In this document: positions 34,208 to 43,783 of the stretch, piece after piece
Layout: every line of letters begins with the position of its first letter
Position numbering within the stretch: the first letter of the stretch is position 1
DNA from: Gemmobacter sp.
GTDB taxonomy: Bacteria > Pseudomonadota > Alphaproteobacteria > Rhodobacterales > Rhodobacteraceae
Direction of reading: 5' to 3'
Length of the DNA stretch: 64,000 nt
NCBI RefSeq assembly: GCF_034676705.1
Contig: NZ_JAUCBS010000002.1
Span: 506,001 to 570,000 of the forward strand
Notes under the pieces: generated by a model
What the model was told of the DNA's origin: nothing
Databases searched by the model: none
What the model saw: only the letters and a program-made list of their open reading frames with translations
Program-made: the position numbers and the translations under genes

Positions 34208-34230
34208 GGTGAATTGGCCGCAAGGCCAAG

Positions 34231-34251
34231 AGGGGGGCAGAAGGCCCCCCT
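34231..34251. terminator. Hairpin between convergent lipoprotein gene and degP
   Basis: AGGGGGGC-AGAAG-GCCCCCCT, perfect 8-base stem. It can serve both strands, as the genes converge. Confidence 0.65.
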
Positions 34252-34323
34252 GCCCGGTCGATGACATGCGCAACGCCCGCCCCCGGCAGAACCGGAGACG
34301 GGCGCGACACGGGCAAACGGGGC

Positions 34324-35799
34324 TCAGTTCACCGACAGCGCGACAAAGCGCGGGTCGCCACCCCGGCGCACCAGCAGCAGCAGCGATTTGCGCCCGGCCT
34401 CCTTGGCCTCGGTGATCCGGGTGGTCAGATCGGCCAGCGATGTCACCGGCTTTTGCCCGGCTTCGGTGATCACATCGCCTTCCGACAGGCCCTTGGTATC
34501 GGCCTCGGAACCCGCAGCGATGCCCACCACCAGCAGGCCGTTGCTGCCCGCCGGCAGGCCGGCGGCCTGGCGTTCGTCAGGCGTGGGGACGCGCAGGGTC
34601 ATGCCCAGCAGTTCCTCCTGCTGCGGGGCGGCCGGGGCACCGCCCGGGGCAACGGCGGGCTGCGCCTCGCCTTCGGCGGTTTCGCGGCGGCCCAGCGTCA
34701 CGCTCAGCGTTTCGGTCTTGCCGGCCCGCAGCACCACGACGCGCACCGCCTTGCCGACATCGGCATCGGCGACGCGGCGCACCAGTTCGCGGGTGTTGGC
34801 CACATCGGCCCCGTCAAAGCTGACGATCACGTCATTGGCCTGCAACCCGGCCTCTTTGGCGGGACCGTCCGGCACGTCGGTCACCAGCGCGCCGGCCACC
34901 TTGGGCAGGGCCATCGCCTCGGCGATATCGGCCGTCACGTCCTGGATGCGCACGCCCAGCCAGCCGCGGCGGGTTTCGCCAAAGTCGCGCAGCTGCTTGA
35001 CCACCTTGTCGGCCACGTTCGACGCCATGGCAAAGCCGATGCCGATGGACCCGCCGTTCGGCGACAGGATGGCGGTGTTGATGCCGATCACCTGCCCGTC
35101 CATGTTGAACAGCGGCCCGCCCGAGTTGCCGCGGTTGATCGCCGCATCGGTCTGGATGTAGTCGTCATAGGTGCCCTGCAACATGCGCCCGCGGGCCGAC
35201 ACGATCCCGGCCGAGACGGAGAACCCCTGCCCCAGCGGGTTACCCATGGCCATCACCCAGTCGCCAACCCGCATCGCGTTGGAATCGCCGAACTGGACAA
35301 AGGGCAGCGGCTTGTCGCTTTCGACCTTCAGCACGGCCAGGTCGGTCTTGGGATCGGTGCCGATGACCTTGGCCTTCAGCCGGTTGCCCGAAAAGAACTC
35401 GATCTCGATGTCATCGGCGCCTTCGATGACGTGGTTGTTGGTGACGATGAAGCCGTCTTCGGAAATCACGAAGCCCGACCCCAGCGCCGACCCGCGCTGC
35501 GGCGGGGCCTGATCGCCGCCCCGGTTGTTGCGGTCCATGAAGTCGCGGAAGAAATCCTCGAAGGGCGATCCTTCGGGCAGTTGCGGGCGGCGGTCGGCCG
35601 CCTGCGCCACGACGGTGGATGTGGTGATGTTGACAACCGAGGGGCTGATCTTGTCAGCCAGATCGGCAAAGCTTTCCGGGGCGCCGCGCGCCTCGACGGC
35701 CAGCGACTGGGCCATCGCGAAAGCCAGCGCCAGAACCCCAAGCCACATCGCCCGCAGCGTCAGCCGCGGCGTGGGCAGGGCCAGAACCCGTGAATGCAT
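34324..35799 (-). CDS. degP: Periplasmic Do-like serine protease/chaperone
   Basis: Degrades misfolded envelope proteins. The 491-residue protein has an N-terminal signal, a trypsin-like domain with the triad in VTNNHVIEG, DPKTDLAVLKV and INRGNSGGPL, and two PDZ domains (about 290-380 and 410-490; GWLGVRIQDVT opens the first). ATG 35799 follows AGGATTT. It lies downstream of hflK-hflC-DUF2065 on the same strand, a common alphaproteobacterial proteostasis arrangement. Confidence 0.95.
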   Translation of the reverse strand: MHSRVLALPTPRLTLRAMWLGVLALAFAMAQSLAVEARGAPESFADLADKISPSVVNITTSTVVAQAADRRPQLPEGSPFEDFFRDFMDRNNRGGDQAPPQRGSALGSGFVISEDGFIVTNNHVIEGADDIEIEFFSGNRLKAKVIGTDPKTDLAVLKVESDKPLPFVQFGDSNAMRVGDWVMAMGNPLGQGFSVSAGIVSARGRMLQGTYDDYIQTDAAINRGNSGGPLFNMDGQVIGINTAILSPNGGSIGIGFAMASNVADKVVKQLRDFGETRRGWLGVRIQDVTADIAEAMALPKVAGALVTDVPDGPAKEAGLQANDVIVSFDGADVANTRELVRRVADADVGKAVRVVVLRAGKTETLSVTLGRRETAEGEAQPAVAPGGAPAAPQQEELLGMTLRVPTPDERQAAGLPAGSNGLLVVGIAAGSEADTKGLSEGDVITEAGQKPVTSLADLTTRITEAKEAGRKSLLLLVRRGGDPRFVALSVN

Positions 35800-35930
35800 G
35801 GGCAAATCCTCCAATCCTGAAGCCGGGGCCCGCCCCGGTCTTGGGCAAGACAATGGGCGACGACCCCGGCGAAAGCAAACCACGTTGCAAAAGGCTCAAT
35901 CGGTTGTGAAGCGCCGCGACGAAACCGCGA

Positions 35931-36128
35931 TCAGAACGCCCCCATCCGCCGTGCCAGCCACACCAGCGCGACCCCGCCCACCAGCATCGTCAAGCCGATG
36001 ACCCGGCGGGTTTCCGGCGGGATGCGGGCGATCAGCGCCACCAGATCCTCCATGCGCGAAGGGGCCAGCGCGAACGCCAGCCCCTCCACCACAAGCATCA
36101 GTCCGATGGCCAGAACGGCCAGCATCAT
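35931..36128 (-). CDS. DUF2065 (YjeT-like) small membrane protein
   Basis: A 65-residue protein with two hydrophobic helices (LAVLAIGLMLVVEGLAFAL and VIGLTMLVGGVALVWLA). It overlaps the hflC stop by four bases. E. coli yjeT also follows hflC, so the gene order supports the family call. Function unknown. Confidence 0.85.
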   Translation of the reverse strand: MMLAVLAIGLMLVVEGLAFALAPSRMEDLVALIARIPPETRRVIGLTMLVGGVALVWLARRMGAF

Positions 36129-37009
36129 TCCTGTGCCGCCTGCGCCGGGCGATCCGACCGCAGGTATTCGAAGAACGTGCTGTCGGGCTTCATCACGATC
36201 GACGAGGTGCCGGCCTGCAACGACCGTTCATACGCGGTCAGCGAGCGGGTAAAGGCAAAGAACTCGGGATCGCGGCCAAAGGCCTGGGCATAGATGCTGT
36301 TGCGTTCGGCATCGGCTTCACCGCGGATCACCTCGGCCTGGCGGCGGGCGTCCGACGTCAGCTCGATCACGGTGCGGTCGGCGGCGGCGCGGACGCGCTG
36401 CGCGGCCTCCTCGCCCCGGGCGCGTTCGTCGGCGGCCTCACGTTCGCGTTCCGCCCGCATCCGGGCATAGGTGGCGGCCAGGTTCTGTTCCGGCAGGTCG
36501 GTCCGGGTCAGCCGCACGTCCACCACATCGACGCCCAGCGACAGCGCCTGCTGACGCGCATTGTCGCGGATCTGGTTCATCAGCGCGGTGCGATCCTCGG
36601 ACAGGACGCGGTTCGATGGCACACCGCCCAGAACCTCGCGGATGGCGGCGGTGATGATCCGCTCCAGCCGCACCTGCGCGGTATCCTCGCCACCGGCGCC
36701 CACCGCCTCGCGGAAGTCGACCAGATTGACGATGCGCCAGCGGGCAAAGGCATCGACGACCAGACGGCGGTCATCGGCCGGCGTCACCTCCAGAGGCTGG
36801 GTTTGCAGGCCGAGGATGCGGTCCTCATAGGTCACGACCTCCTGGATCAGGGGCACCTTGAAGCCCAGGCCGGGGGTTTCCTTGACCTGTTTCACCTGGC
36901 CGAATTGCAGCACCAGCGCCTTTTCGCGTTCATCGACGATGAAAAGCGACGACAGGACGGCAGCCACGATCACCGCAAGGATCGGCAGTATCAGCGCGGA
37001 ACGGTTCAT
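36125..37009 (-). CDS. hflC: FtsH protease modulator HflC
   Basis: Inner-membrane SPFH protein, 294 residues, facing the periplasm and forming the HflKC cage around FtsH. One N-terminal membrane segment (ILPILAVIVAAVLSSLFIVD), an SPFH/band-7 domain and a helical region (MRAEREREAADERARGEEAA). It overlaps hflK by four bases. Confidence 0.95.
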   Translation of the reverse strand: MNRSALILPILAVIVAAVLSSLFIVDEREKALVLQFGQVKQVKETPGLGFKVPLIQEVVTYEDRILGLQTQPLEVTPADDRRLVVDAFARWRIVNLVDFREAVGAGGEDTAQVRLERIITAAIREVLGGVPSNRVLSEDRTALMNQIRDNARQQALSLGVDVVDVRLTRTDLPEQNLAATYARMRAEREREAADERARGEEAAQRVRAAADRTVIELTSDARRQAEVIRGEADAERNSIYAQAFGRDPEFFAFTRSLTAYERSLQAGTSSIVMKPDSTFFEYLRSDRPAQAAQE

Positions 37010-38145
37010 TGGCCAGCCCCCCGGTTCAGTTCGTTCAGCGGCAGATAGGGCACCACGCCCTGCGCCCCCTCGCCCGATACGCCATCCAGGATGACCTTGT
37101 TCATGTCACCCAGCACCTTTTCCATCGTTTCCAGATACATCCGGCGACGGGTCACGTCGGGCGCCTTGACGTATTCGTCATAGACGGCGTTGAAGCGGCT
37201 TGCCTCGCCCTGGGCGGCGTTCACCACCTGGGCGCGGTAGCCTTCGGCCTGTTCCATCAGGCGTGCCGCCTCGCCCCGTGCACCGGCGGTCACGGTGTTG
37301 GCATAGGCATCAGCCTCTTTCTCCAGCCGGTCGCGTTCCTGCTGGGCGGCCTGCACCTCGCGGAAGCTGTCGATCACGTCGCGCGGCGGGTCGGCACGGT
37401 CAAAGTTGATGCGGACCACGTTGATGCCGGCCTGATAGCTGTCCAGCGTGCCCTGCACCGCAGCACGCAGATCGGCGGCGATGACGCCCCGGTCACGGTT
37501 CAGGATCGGCGCCAGTTCCGACCGCGCGATGATGTCGCGCATGGCGGATTCCGACACGGCACGGATCGTCTCGGTCGGGTCTTTCAGGTTGAACAGAAAG
37601 CCCGACGGATCGGACACGTTCCAGACCACCTGGAATTCGATATCCACGATGTTCTGGTCGCGGGTCAACATCAGGCCGGTGTCCATGGCGCCCAGGCGGC
37701 CGGTGCCGATATCGGTCACCCGCTCGCCCGTCACCTGCACGATTTCCGCCGTGACCAGCGGCCAGGGCGCAAAGTTCAGGCCCGGGTTGCCGATGCCGCG
37801 AAACTCGCCCAGGAACAGTTCTACCGAACGTTCTTCGGGACGGACGGTGTAGAACGAGGCCATGCCCCAAAGGCCCGCCGCGACCAGCAGGCCCAGCAAC
37901 ACCCCCCCGCGCGAGAACAGGGGCGAGGGCGTGCGCCCCGGCCCGCCGGTGCCCCGGCCGCCGCCCTGACCGCCGCGCCCGCCCATCAGCACACGCAACT
38001 GTTCCTGGCCCTTCTTCATCAACTCGTCGATTTCCGGGATCTGCGGACCGTCCGGGCCCTTGCGCCCGCCACCGCCGTTCTGGCCCCGGTTGTCGCCGCC
38101 TCCGCCGCCGGAGCCGCCGCCCCAAGGTCCTCCGCTTCCCGCCAT
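37006..38145 (-). CDS. hflK: FtsH protease modulator HflK
   Basis: Partner of HflC, 379 residues. The first 80 residues are glycine-rich and low complexity with repeated GG runs, then one membrane helix (VLLGLLVAAGLWGMASFYTV), the SPFH domain and a coiled helical stretch (QQERDRLEKEADAYANTVTA). First gene of hflK-hflC-DUF2065. Confidence 0.95.
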   Translation of the reverse strand: MAGSGGPWGGGSGGGGGDNRGQNGGGGRKGPDGPQIPEIDELMKKGQEQLRVLMGGRGGQGGGRGTGGPGRTPSPLFSRGGVLLGLLVAAGLWGMASFYTVRPEERSVELFLGEFRGIGNPGLNFAPWPLVTAEIVQVTGERVTDIGTGRLGAMDTGLMLTRDQNIVDIEFQVVWNVSDPSGFLFNLKDPTETIRAVSESAMRDIIARSELAPILNRDRGVIAADLRAAVQGTLDSYQAGINVVRINFDRADPPRDVIDSFREVQAAQQERDRLEKEADAYANTVTAGARGEAARLMEQAEGYRAQVVNAAQGEASRFNAVYDEYVKAPDVTRRRMYLETMEKVLGDMNKVILDGVSGEGAQGVVPYLPLNELNRGAGQ

Positions 38146-38201
38146 GGGTGTTGTCCCTTTTTACAAACGTTTCGGTCTAACTGGTCATTCCGGCGCGAAA
38201 A

Positions 38202-39569
38202 TCAAGCGTTTCCGACCCTGCGCACCGGGGATTTCATCGTAACCAGTTCTTCGGCAATCGTCGGATGAACCGCAACGGTGCGGTCGAAATCCTCTTTGGT
38301 GGCGCCCATCTTGATCGCAATGGCCGCCAGCTGGATCATCTCGCCCGCCCCGGGGGCGACGATGTGGCATCCCAGCACCCTGCGGGTGGCCTGGCTGACG
38401 ACCAGCTTGAACAGCGCACGATCCTGCCGCCCGGCGAACAGCGTCTGCATGGGGCGGAAGGTGGCCACATAGACCTCGATCGGTTCCTGCGCTGCTGCCG
38501 CCGCCTCGGTCAGGCCCACGGTGCCCAGTTCCGGCTGGGTGAACACGGCCGAGGCAACCAGTTCATGGTCGGCCTTGCGGACCTGCCCCTTGAACACGGT
38601 ATCGGCAAAGGCATGTCCTTCGCGGATCGCCACCGGGGTCAGGGCGATGCGGTCGGTCACGTCGCCCACGGCATAGATCGAGGGCACGGCGGTCTGGCTG
38701 TAGTCATCCACCAGCACCTCGCCGTTGCTGCCCAGCCCGATGCCCAGGGCGCCAAGCCCCAGCCCGTCGGTGTTCGGCTTGCGCCCCGTGGCATACAGCA
38801 CGGCGTCATAGGTGCCGCCGGCCCCGCCGGTGGCCGTGGCGCGGATGCCGTCTGCCGTGCGCTCCAGCGCGGTGATGTCGCTGTGGCAGTGAATGTCGAT
38901 CCCGCGCGCCGTCATGGCGTCGGCGACATGGCCGCGCGCCTCGTCATCGAACCCGCGCAAGACCTGTTCGCCGCGATAGGCCAGCGTTACCTGCACCCCC
39001 AGCCCATGCAGGATGCAGGCGAATTCGCAGGCAATGAACCCGCCCCCCACGATCAGCACCGATGCGGGCAGCGCGTCCAGCAGGAACACGTCGTTCGAGG
39101 TCAGCGCCAGATCCGCGCCGGGGATCTGCGGCACGAACGGCCGCCCGCCGGTGGCGATCAGGATATGCTTTGCCGTGATCCGCTGCCCGTCGGCCAGCCG
39201 CACCGTATGGGCATCTTCCACCACCGCGCGCGACGGGTGAATGGTGACGCCCGCGTTCACCAGCCCGCTGCGATAGGCGTTTTCCAGCCGGATCAATTCC
39301 TTGTCCAGCGCGGTGCGAAAGGCGGGCCAGCTGAAATCGCCCCCCGTCACATCCCAGCCATAGGCGCGGGCATCCTCGATCTGGGCGGGAAAGGCGCTGG
39401 CATAGACCATCAGCTTCTTGGGCACACAGCCGCGGATCACGCAGGTGCCGCCCATGCGGTATTCCTCGGCCAGCGCGACGCGGGCGCCCCCTTCGGACGC
39501 CGCGATACGCGCGGCGCGCACTCCGCCCGAACCGCCCCCGATGACGAACAGGTCCACGTCGAAAGTCAT
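38202..39569 (-). CDS. gor: Glutathione-disulfide reductase
   Basis: FAD flavoprotein that keeps glutathione reduced with NADPH. The 455-residue protein has GGGSGGVRAARIAA, the redox disulfide GGTCVIRGCVPKKL, a second nucleotide site IVGGGFIACEFA, ATGRKPNT, and the C-terminal catalytic His in VAVHPTIAEELV. ATG 39569 is preceded by AGGGAGG. Confidence 0.95.
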   Translation of the reverse strand: MTFDVDLFVIGGGSGGVRAARIAASEGGARVALAEEYRMGGTCVIRGCVPKKLMVYASAFPAQIEDARAYGWDVTGGDFSWPAFRTALDKELIRLENAYRSGLVNAGVTIHPSRAVVEDAHTVRLADGQRITAKHILIATGGRPFVPQIPGADLALTSNDVFLLDALPASVLIVGGGFIACEFACILHGLGVQVTLAYRGEQVLRGFDDEARGHVADAMTARGIDIHCHSDITALERTADGIRATATGGAGGTYDAVLYATGRKPNTDGLGLGALGIGLGSNGEVLVDDYSQTAVPSIYAVGDVTDRIALTPVAIREGHAFADTVFKGQVRKADHELVASAVFTQPELGTVGLTEAAAAAQEPIEVYVATFRPMQTLFAGRQDRALFKLVVSQATRRVLGCHIVAPGAGEMIQLAAIAIKMGATKEDFDRTVAVHPTIAEELVTMKSPVRRVGNA

Positions 39570-39621
39570 GCAGCCTCCCTGCGGCCGATGCCGCGAGCCT
39601 TGGCGCGGCCGGGGCCGCTGG

Positions 39622-40404
39622 TCAGTCGGTGCCGAACACGTTGTCGGTCTCGGCAAACTCCACCGTCTCGTGCAGGACGGTGCCGGCGTTGATGTCGCGC
39701 ACATCGACGCGCCCGTCGCCATGCCCCACGATCACCACATCGCAGATGTCGATGAACAGACCGTTTTCCACCACGCCGGGGATCTGGTTCATCACCAGCG
39801 ACAACTGGCGCGCATTGTCGATGCGCCCCAGATGCAGATCCAGGATATAGTTCCCTTCGTCGGTCACGAAAGGCCGGTCGCCGTTCATCCGCAGCGTCAC
39901 GTCGCGGCCCATCACGTCCAGGCTGCCCAGGGTTTCGGTCACCAGGGACCGGGTGGTCTGCCAGCCAAAGGGGATCACCTCGACCGGCAGGGGAAAGGCG
40001 CCCAGATGCGCCACTTCCTTGGCGGCATCGGCAATCACGATCATCTGGTCCGACGCGGTGGCCACGATCTTTTCCTGCAACAGCGCGCCGCCGCCGCCCT
40101 TGATCAGGCACAGGTTGGCGTCGAATTCATCGGCGCCGTCGATGGTCAGGTCCAGCCACTTTGCCGCGTCCAGCGAGGTGACGGGGATCCCCAGTTGCCG
40201 CGCCAGATCGGCCGTGCGGGTGGATGTGGGCACGCCGGTCACCCGCAGCCCTTCCTTTTGCACCCGTTCCGCCAGGCAACGCACCATCCAGGCCGCCGTG
40301 GATCCGGTGCCAAGACCCAGCCGCATCCCGTCCTCGACAAAACCAACGGCACGGCGGGCGGCCACGAACTTGGCCTTGTCGATGGGGGAAAGGTCGGCGG
40401 GCAT
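39622..40404 (-). CDS. rpiA: Ribose-5-phosphate isomerase A
   Basis: Interconverts ribose-5-phosphate and ribulose-5-phosphate. The 260-residue protein has GLGTGSTAAWMV, DGADEFD and KGGGGALLQEKIVA, the phosphate-binding and catalytic motifs. ATG 40404 is chosen; the frame extends upstream to 40485 but those residues are atypical. Confidence 0.95.
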   Translation of the reverse strand: MPADLSPIDKAKFVAARRAVGFVEDGMRLGLGTGSTAAWMVRCLAERVQKEGLRVTGVPTSTRTADLARQLGIPVTSLDAAKWLDLTIDGADEFDANLCLIKGGGGALLQEKIVATASDQMIVIADAAKEVAHLGAFPLPVEVIPFGWQTTRSLVTETLGSLDVMGRDVTLRMNGDRPFVTDEGNYILDLHLGRIDNARQLSLVMNQIPGVVENGLFIDICDVVIVGHGDGRVDVRDINAGTVLHETVEFAETDNVFGTD

Positions 40405-40486
40405 GGCGCGATCTCCGGTCAGGGTCGCGCCGGTTATAGGCAATGCCCGGCCTGCGTGCGAGGGGGAATCGCCGCCCTGCGGCATA

Positions 40487-40507
40487 GGGCGGGGGCAGGC
40501 CCCGCCC
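40487..40507 (-). terminator. Hairpin after mlaC
   Basis: GGGCGGGG-GCAGG-CCCCGCCC, perfect 8-base stem, ten bases beyond the mlaC stop on the minus strand. Confidence 0.65.
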
Positions 40508-40516
40508 CGGCCAGTG

Positions 40517-41131
40517 TCAGATCGCCTTCAGGTCGTTGACCAGCGCGCCGATATCGCCGCGGCGCTTGTCCAGCATGGACCCGATCTCGGTCCGCTCGGC
40601 CGCCAGCATGTTGACGCCCTCGATGATGATATTGAAGAACTGCTGCTTGCCGGAACGGTCCGACACATGCCAGCGCAGGTCGAACGGCGATTGCCCGCGC
40701 AGCTTGGCCACCGAGACGACCTCGTAGTAGCTTTTCAGCGGCTGGGCGCCCGTCACCTCGATCTGGCCGCCGATGAATTCGCGGAACCGGCGACCATATT
40801 TGCGCGCGATGTAGCCGCGGAACGCCTCGGTAAAGGCGGACAGCTGCGCCGGGCTGATCGACCGCGCCGCCGGGCCAAGCGCCGAACGGGCGATCGTCGG
40901 CACATCGGCATAACGGGTAAAGATCCCCTCGAAATCCTTCAGCATCGCGGCTTCGGACTTGCCCGAGTTGATGGTGGCATTCACTTCGCCAACGGCGCGG
41001 TCGATCAGGCTGCGCGCCTGATCCACGGTGAACGCCATCACCGGCGCCCCCGTCAGCAGCAGCCCCGCATAGACGGCGCCGCCTGCCAGCAGCGCACGGC
41101 GCCGCGGGTCAGTTGCCGTCAGGGTCTGCAT
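40517..41131 (-). CDS. mlaC: MlaC-family periplasmic phospholipid-binding protein
   Basis: Shuttles phospholipid between the outer membrane MlaA complex and the inner-membrane MlaFEDB importer. The 204-residue protein has an N-terminal signal with a twin-arginine-like RRR before a hydrophobic stretch, then the MlaC/Ttg2D domain (YADVPTIARSALG, AFTEAFRGYIARKYGRRF, DRSGKQQFFNIIIEGVNM). It overlaps mlaA by 23 bases. mlaF, mlaE, mlaD and mlaB are not in the window. Confidence 0.92.
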   Translation of the reverse strand: MQTLTATDPRRRALLAGGAVYAGLLLTGAPVMAFTVDQARSLIDRAVGEVNATINSGKSEAAMLKDFEGIFTRYADVPTIARSALGPAARSISPAQLSAFTEAFRGYIARKYGRRFREFIGGQIEVTGAQPLKSYYEVVSVAKLRGQSPFDLRWHVSDRSGKQQFFNIIIEGVNMLAAERTEIGSMLDKRRGDIGALVNDLKAI

Positions 41132-41858
41132 ACGGGTCGATGAACGCGTCATCGGCAACCTCCTGTCCCAGTTCAAAGCGGCGGTTCTGCAGGTACAGAA
41201 GCCGCGTCTGGGCATAACTATCGGCACTTTCGTGCAGGATCGAGTCCACCGTGTCGCCGAAACGCGCACGATCAACCAGTTTTGAGCCAAGGTTGATGCC
41301 GGTGGCCCAGCGACCTTCGCGCGATGGCAGGACATGGCCGACCGGATCGGTCACCGTATCCACCAGCAGACCCAGCGCATCGCGTTCGGTCGACGGGCCG
41401 GCGACCGGCAACATGATGAAGCCGCCTTCGCCGGCGCCCCAGGTATGCAGCGTGCCGCCGAAATCGGCCTCACGCTCGGTCAGGCCCATGGCCCCGGCGG
41501 GGTCGAAGATGCCGCCGATGCCCAGCGTGGTGTTCAGCGCGAACCGCCAGGTGTTGTGGACCGCATCCTCGGCCTTGCCTTGCAGGATCTTGTTCAGGAT
41601 GATCGACGGCATCGACAGGTTGTCGGCCACATTGGTGACCGCCGTGCCCACCGGGCTTCTGGCCACCGGCGCGATGCCGCGTGCGACCGGTCGGATCAGC
41701 CCGCGGTCCAGCGCCTGGTTGAAGGCATGCACCTTGCGGTTGGCAGATTCGTAAGGATCGGCATCCGATACTGGCGGTGCCGCACAGGCAGCCAGCAGCG
41801 ACAGCCCGAGAATCGGCACAGCAAGACGGGAGAGGCGGGGACGACAGCAAAAAAACAA
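41109..41858 (-). CDS. mlaA: MlaA/VacJ-family outer-membrane lipoprotein
   Basis: Removes misplaced phospholipids from the outer leaflet. The 249-residue protein has lipobox LSLLAAC, DPYESANRKVHAFNQALDR, the long MlaA domain (NTTLGIGGIFDPAGAMGL, GGFIMLPVAGPST) and ends in an acidic tail. No ATG fits. TTG 41858 gives the positively charged signal peptide (FFCCRPRLSRLAVP); a GTG within it would remove the basic residues. Paired with mlaC. Confidence 0.9.
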   Translation of the reverse strand: MFFCCRPRLSRLAVPILGLSLLAACAAPPVSDADPYESANRKVHAFNQALDRGLIRPVARGIAPVARSPVGTAVTNVADNLSMPSIILNKILQGKAEDAVHNTWRFALNTTLGIGGIFDPAGAMGLTEREADFGGTLHTWGAGEGGFIMLPVAGPSTERDALGLLVDTVTDPVGHVLPSREGRWATGINLGSKLVDRARFGDTVDSILHESADSYAQTRLLYLQNRRFELGQEVADDAFIDPYADPDGN

Positions 41859-42046
41859 TGGAAAACCTGCGGTTCACTTCCTATGGTCGGCACCAGCACA
41901 GCACACCCCCCGGGGCTGCCCAGCGGGACGAGGATTATCAGGCCGGGCGGCAGAGGCAACGCCCCGGTGAATATTTTTGAACTCAGGCCGTTTTCCGCCG
42001 CAGGGAAACCTGCAAGAATGGCGCAAAGAGCACGAAAGATCATGCA

Positions 42047-43783
42047 ATGAGCACCCCTGAAACCGCCCGCGGCCGCGCCGAGCTTCGCGCCGCCCGCGCC
42101 GAGAACCGAAAACTCTTCTGGGCGGTGTTCCTGTTCAGCGCCCTGGTCAACGTGCTGATGCTGACGGGCCCCATCTACATGTTGCAGGTCTATGACCGCG
42201 TGCTGGGATCGCATTCCGAACCCACGCTGGTCGCGCTGACCGCGCTGATCGTGTTCCTGTTCCTGGCCATGGGCCTGCTGGACCATGCCCGCTCGCGCAT
42301 CGCCTCGCGCATCGGGGCGCGGTTCATGGACCGGCTGGATCGCCGCGTCTTTGCCGCCGCCGTGCGCATGTCGGCGGTCGCGCCCAACGAACCCACTGCC
42401 CAGGCCGCGCAACGCGATCTGGAATCGGTGCAGCGGCTGCTGGTCTCGCCCGTGCTGATGGCGATGTTCGACCTGCCCTGGACCCCGGTCTTTCTGGTTG
42501 CCATCTTCATGTTCCACCCGATGCTGGGCTGGCTGGCCATCGTGGGCGGCGGCATCCTGATTGCCGTCACGCTGCTGAACCAGTCCATGACCAAGCGCCC
42601 GACGGCCGAGGCGAACGGCACCACCGCCGCCGCCGAACGCCTGTCGGAACAGATCAAGGCCGAATCGGAACTGATCCAGAGCCTTGGCATGCGCGGCGCC
42701 GCCTTCACCCGCTGGTCCCGCGCGCGTGAGGCGCAGACGGCCGCCGTGATGAAGGCATCGGATCTGACCGGCGGCTTCAGCGCCGCCACCAAGACCTTCC
42801 GGCTGTTCCTGCAATCAGCCATGCTGGGCTTGGGCGCCTGGCTGGTGTTGCGCGGGGAAATGACCCCGGGCGCCATGATCGCCGGGTCCATCCTGCTGGG
42901 CCGGGCGCTGGCGCCGATCGAAATGGCGGTCGGCCAATGGGCCGTCGTCCAGCGCGCGCAAGAGGGGTGGGACCGCCTGGCAACCCTGCTGTCGCGCGTG
43001 CCCGTGGAACCCGAGATGACCGCCCTGCCCCGCCCCCGCGCCATCCTGGAGGCGCAAGGCATCTCTGTCGCCCCGCCCGGCGAACATGCGGCCGTGATCA
43101 AGGGCGTCTCGTTCCGGCTGGATCAGGGGCAGGCCATGGGGGTGATCGGGCCGTCGGGTGCCGGAAAATCCACCCTGGCCCGCGCGATCTGCGGCGTCTG
43201 GCGCCCCGGCGCCGGCAAGATCCGGCTGGATGGCGCCGCGCTGGACCAGTTCGATCCCGATACGCTGGGCAGCTATATCGGCTATCTGCCTCAACGGATT
43301 TCGCTGTTCGACGGCACGATTGCCGAAAACATCGCCCGCCTGTCGGCCAACCCCAACGCCGAAGCCGTGGTGAAGGCCGCGCAAAAGGCCGCCGCGCACG
43401 AGATGATCCTGCAATTCCCGCAAGGCTATGACACCAAGGTTTCCGCCATTGGCGGCCGGTTGTCGGGCGGGCAGTTGCAGCGCATCGGGTTGGCCCGCGC
43501 CATGTATGGCGACCCTGTCATCCTGGTGCTGGACGAACCGAACTCGAACCTCGACAACGAAGGGTCGATGGCGCTGAACACTGCGATCCGCACCATGAAA
43601 TCCGAGGGCAAGGCCGTGATCATCATGGCGCACCGCCCGGCCGCGATTCAGGAATGCGATGTGCTGCTGGTGCTGGAAAACGGCGTCCGCACCGCCTTTG
43701 GCCCGCGCGACACGGTGCTGCGCGAGATGGTCAAGAACCATACCGAAATCATCCGCTCTGCCGGGCCGGGAGGCGTGTCGTGA
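42047..43783 (+). CDS. Type I secretion system permease/ATPase (PrtD family)
   Basis: Inner-membrane exporter ATPase, 578 residues. The N-terminal ABC membrane domain (about 25-310) starts FWAVFLFSALVNVLMLTGPI. The ATPase has Walker A GPSGAGKST, signature LSGGQLQRIGLARAM, Walker B ILVLDEPNSNLD and switch AHRP. It lacks a C39 peptidase domain, so it fits RTX-type substrates with C-terminal signals. It is translationally coupled to the HlyD gene. No RTX substrate or TolC gene is visible. Confidence 0.93.
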   Translation: MSTPETARGRAELRAARAENRKLFWAVFLFSALVNVLMLTGPIYMLQVYDRVLGSHSEPTLVALTALIVFLFLAMGLLDHARSRIASRIGARFMDRLDRRVFAAAVRMSAVAPNEPTAQAAQRDLESVQRLLVSPVLMAMFDLPWTPVFLVAIFMFHPMLGWLAIVGGGILIAVTLLNQSMTKRPTAEANGTTAAAERLSEQIKAESELIQSLGMRGAAFTRWSRAREAQTAAVMKASDLTGGFSAATKTFRLFLQSAMLGLGAWLVLRGEMTPGAMIAGSILLGRALAPIEMAVGQWAVVQRAQEGWDRLATLLSRVPVEPEMTALPRPRAILEAQGISVAPPGEHAAVIKGVSFRLDQGQAMGVIGPSGAGKSTLARAICGVWRPGAGKIRLDGAALDQFDPDTLGSYIGYLPQRISLFDGTIAENIARLSANPNAEAVVKAAQKAAAHEMILQFPQGYDTKVSAIGGRLSGGQLQRIGLARAMYGDPVILVLDEPNSNLDNEGSMALNTAIRTMKSEGKAVIIMAHRPAAIQECDVLLVLENGVRTAFGPRDTVLREMVKNHTEIIRSAGPGGVS